From the NCBI RefSeq assembly GCF_000948395.1, contig NZ_JYFN01000011.1, positions 83,944 to 122,030 of the forward strand: a stretch of DNA of 38,087 bases, given 5' to 3'. This DNA comes from Frankia torreyi (GTDB taxonomy: Bacteria > Actinomycetota > Actinomycetes > Frankiales > Frankiaceae). The notes beneath the pieces are model-generated. The model saw nothing but the letters and a program-made list of their open reading frames with translations. It had not been told where the DNA came from and did not search any database. Each line of letters begins with the position of its first letter. The stretch's first letter is position 1. The position numbers and the translations under genes are program-made. Of the stretch, positions 37,309-38,087 are shown in pieces.

Positions 37309-37358
37309 GCCACCCTGACAGGGGTGGCCGCTTGCTTCACGGTGACCGCTTGCTTCCC
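37309..37358 (-). promoter_or_regulatory. Hairpin and 18-bp direct repeat in the GT4 leader
   Basis: GCCACCC at 37309-37315 pairs with GGGTGGC at 37322-37328 around a six-base loop, about eight bases upstream of the GT4 ribosome site. Two 18-bp copies (37323-37340 and 37341-37358) match at 16 of 18 positions; the first copy supplies one arm of the hairpin. Confidence 0.55.
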
Positions 37359-37371
37359 AACGGGGGCAACA

Positions 37372-38087
37372 CTACGCCCGCCCGTCAGCGGCGACTGACA
37401 CGGCAGGGGAGCCGCCGACTCGACGGTAGAGCGCCCACGTCGCCTCCGCCGCCGCATTCCAGGTAAATGCCTGCGCACGCGTGCGTCCGGCGTCCGACAG
37501 CCGCCCCCGCAGGTCCGAATCGCCGACAATCCGGGCTACCGCGGACGACAGCGCGGCGGCGTCGCCGACGCCGGCCACCAGCGCGGCGTCCCCCGCGACC
37601 TCGACCAGCGCCGGGGCGTCGGAGATCACCACCGGCACCCCGTGCGCCATCGCCTCCACCACAGGCAGGCCGAAGCCCTCCGACCGACTCGGCGCCAGCA
37701 GCACCCCGGCGCGTGAGAGCACGACCGCGAGATCCTCGTCACTGATCCGCCCAAGAGTGCGGACTCGGGAGCCGTCCAGACCGTGCCGCGCCGCCTCGGT
37801 GCGCACGTCGAGTCCGCCCCAGCCGGCCGCGCCGACGTGCACCAGCGGCAGGCCCGGATCATCCGGCCGGCGCAGCGCGGCGAGCGCGGTGTCCAGCCCC
37901 TTGCGCGGCTCCAGCGTGGCCAGGGTGAGCAGGTAGCCACCCGGCGGGGGCAGGCCCAGGCGGGCCGCACGGGCATCGGCGTCGGCCGGCACGCGGACGA
38001 CCGCCTCGGCCACCCCCTCGCCGATGGCGTGCAGCCGCTCGGGGGGGATCGGCAGGTGCCGGGCCACCTCGGCGGCGACGGCCAGGG
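37372..38087 (-). CDS. GT4 family glycosyltransferase (N-terminus beyond right edge)
   Basis: The C-terminal donor half of a second GT-B glycosyltransferase, open to the right edge. Visible: LTLATLEPRKGLDTALAAL, LGRISDEDLAVVLSRAG and the motif SRSEGFGLPVVEAMAHG, followed by a helical tail. It is a paralogue in fold of the gene at 36159-37289. The acceptor domain and start are missing, so the sugar cannot be guessed. Its stop lies 82 bases before the next gene on the same strand. Confidence 0.88.
   Translation of the reverse strand, partial: LAVAAEVARHLPIPPERLHAIGEGVAEAVVRVPADADARAARLGLPPPGGYLLTLATLEPRKGLDTALAALRRPDDPGLPLVHVGAAGWGGLDVRTEAARHGLDGSRVRTLGRISDEDLAVVLSRAGVLLAPSRSEGFGLPVVEAMAHGVPVVISDAPALVEVAGDAALVAGVGDAAALSSAVARIVGDSDLRGRLSDAGRTRAQAFTWNAAAEATWALYRRVGGSPAVSVAADGRA

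Overview
The window is about 38 kb of very GC-rich actinobacterial chromosome. Three things place it in Actinobacteria: a WhiB-family regulator, a complete set of the late coenzyme F420 genes (fbiA, fbiB and a fused fbiC), and a gene order shared with Streptomyces and Mycobacterium (sahH, RDD protein, manA, SIS isomerase, Trm112-like protein, manB, DUF3499, metallopeptidase, DUF5719, large GT2, whiB, fbiA, fbiB, GDP-mannose pyrophosphorylase, WbbL-like transferase). The GC content and the many tandem-repeat linkers would suit a Frankia-like organism, but that is an inference. No rRNA, tRNA, CRISPR array, insertion sequence or phage gene was recognised.

Layout. 1-2017 (minus): the N-terminal three quarters of a ketosynthase, cut by the left edge, and a CitB/DctR-type response regulator with no kinase beside it. 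2693-9065: an RDD membrane protein, a short-type S-adenosylhomocysteinase, a MerR-type regulator and a class A penicillin-binding protein with a long repeat-built N-terminal tail. 9152-9304: a 50-codon remnant carrying an intact histidine-kinase H-box. 9392-12122 (minus): manB, Trm112-like and SIS-isomerase operon. 12407-14990: DUF3499, then divergently a zincin-like protein and manA. 15066-21508 (minus): whiB, giant GT2 membrane glycosyltransferase and DUF5719 protein, behind one good sigma-A-type promoter. 21958-28610: F420 block, with fbiC and a 98-residue orphan on the minus strand facing tetR, fbiA and fbiB on the plus strand. 28771-29583: a DUF3105 membrane protein. 29682-34798 (minus): GDP-mannose pyrophosphorylase, a double histidine kinase and a sliding clamp, possibly one transcript. 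34935-38087 (minus): a WbbL-like GT2 and two GT4 enzymes, the last cut by the right edge.

How the genes work together. manA, manB and the nucleotidyltransferase at 33725-34798 cover fructose-6-phosphate to GDP-mannose. The GT2 and GT4 enzymes, the PBP and the whiB-linked glycosyltransferase point to envelope building and development. fbiA and fbiB form an overlapping pair and fbiC supplies the deazaflavin chromophore; the CofC/FbiD step is not in the window.

The most unusual items are the fused double kinase whose second half has lost recognisable catalytic boxes and which lies just upstream of a sliding-clamp gene away from any dnaA/recF/gyrB context; the H-box minigene; a WhiB with a long acidic N-terminal extension; a zincin whose HExxH motif reads HExxE; and a window-wide habit of short tandem repeats, always in multiples of three inside genes and often 17 bp outside them.
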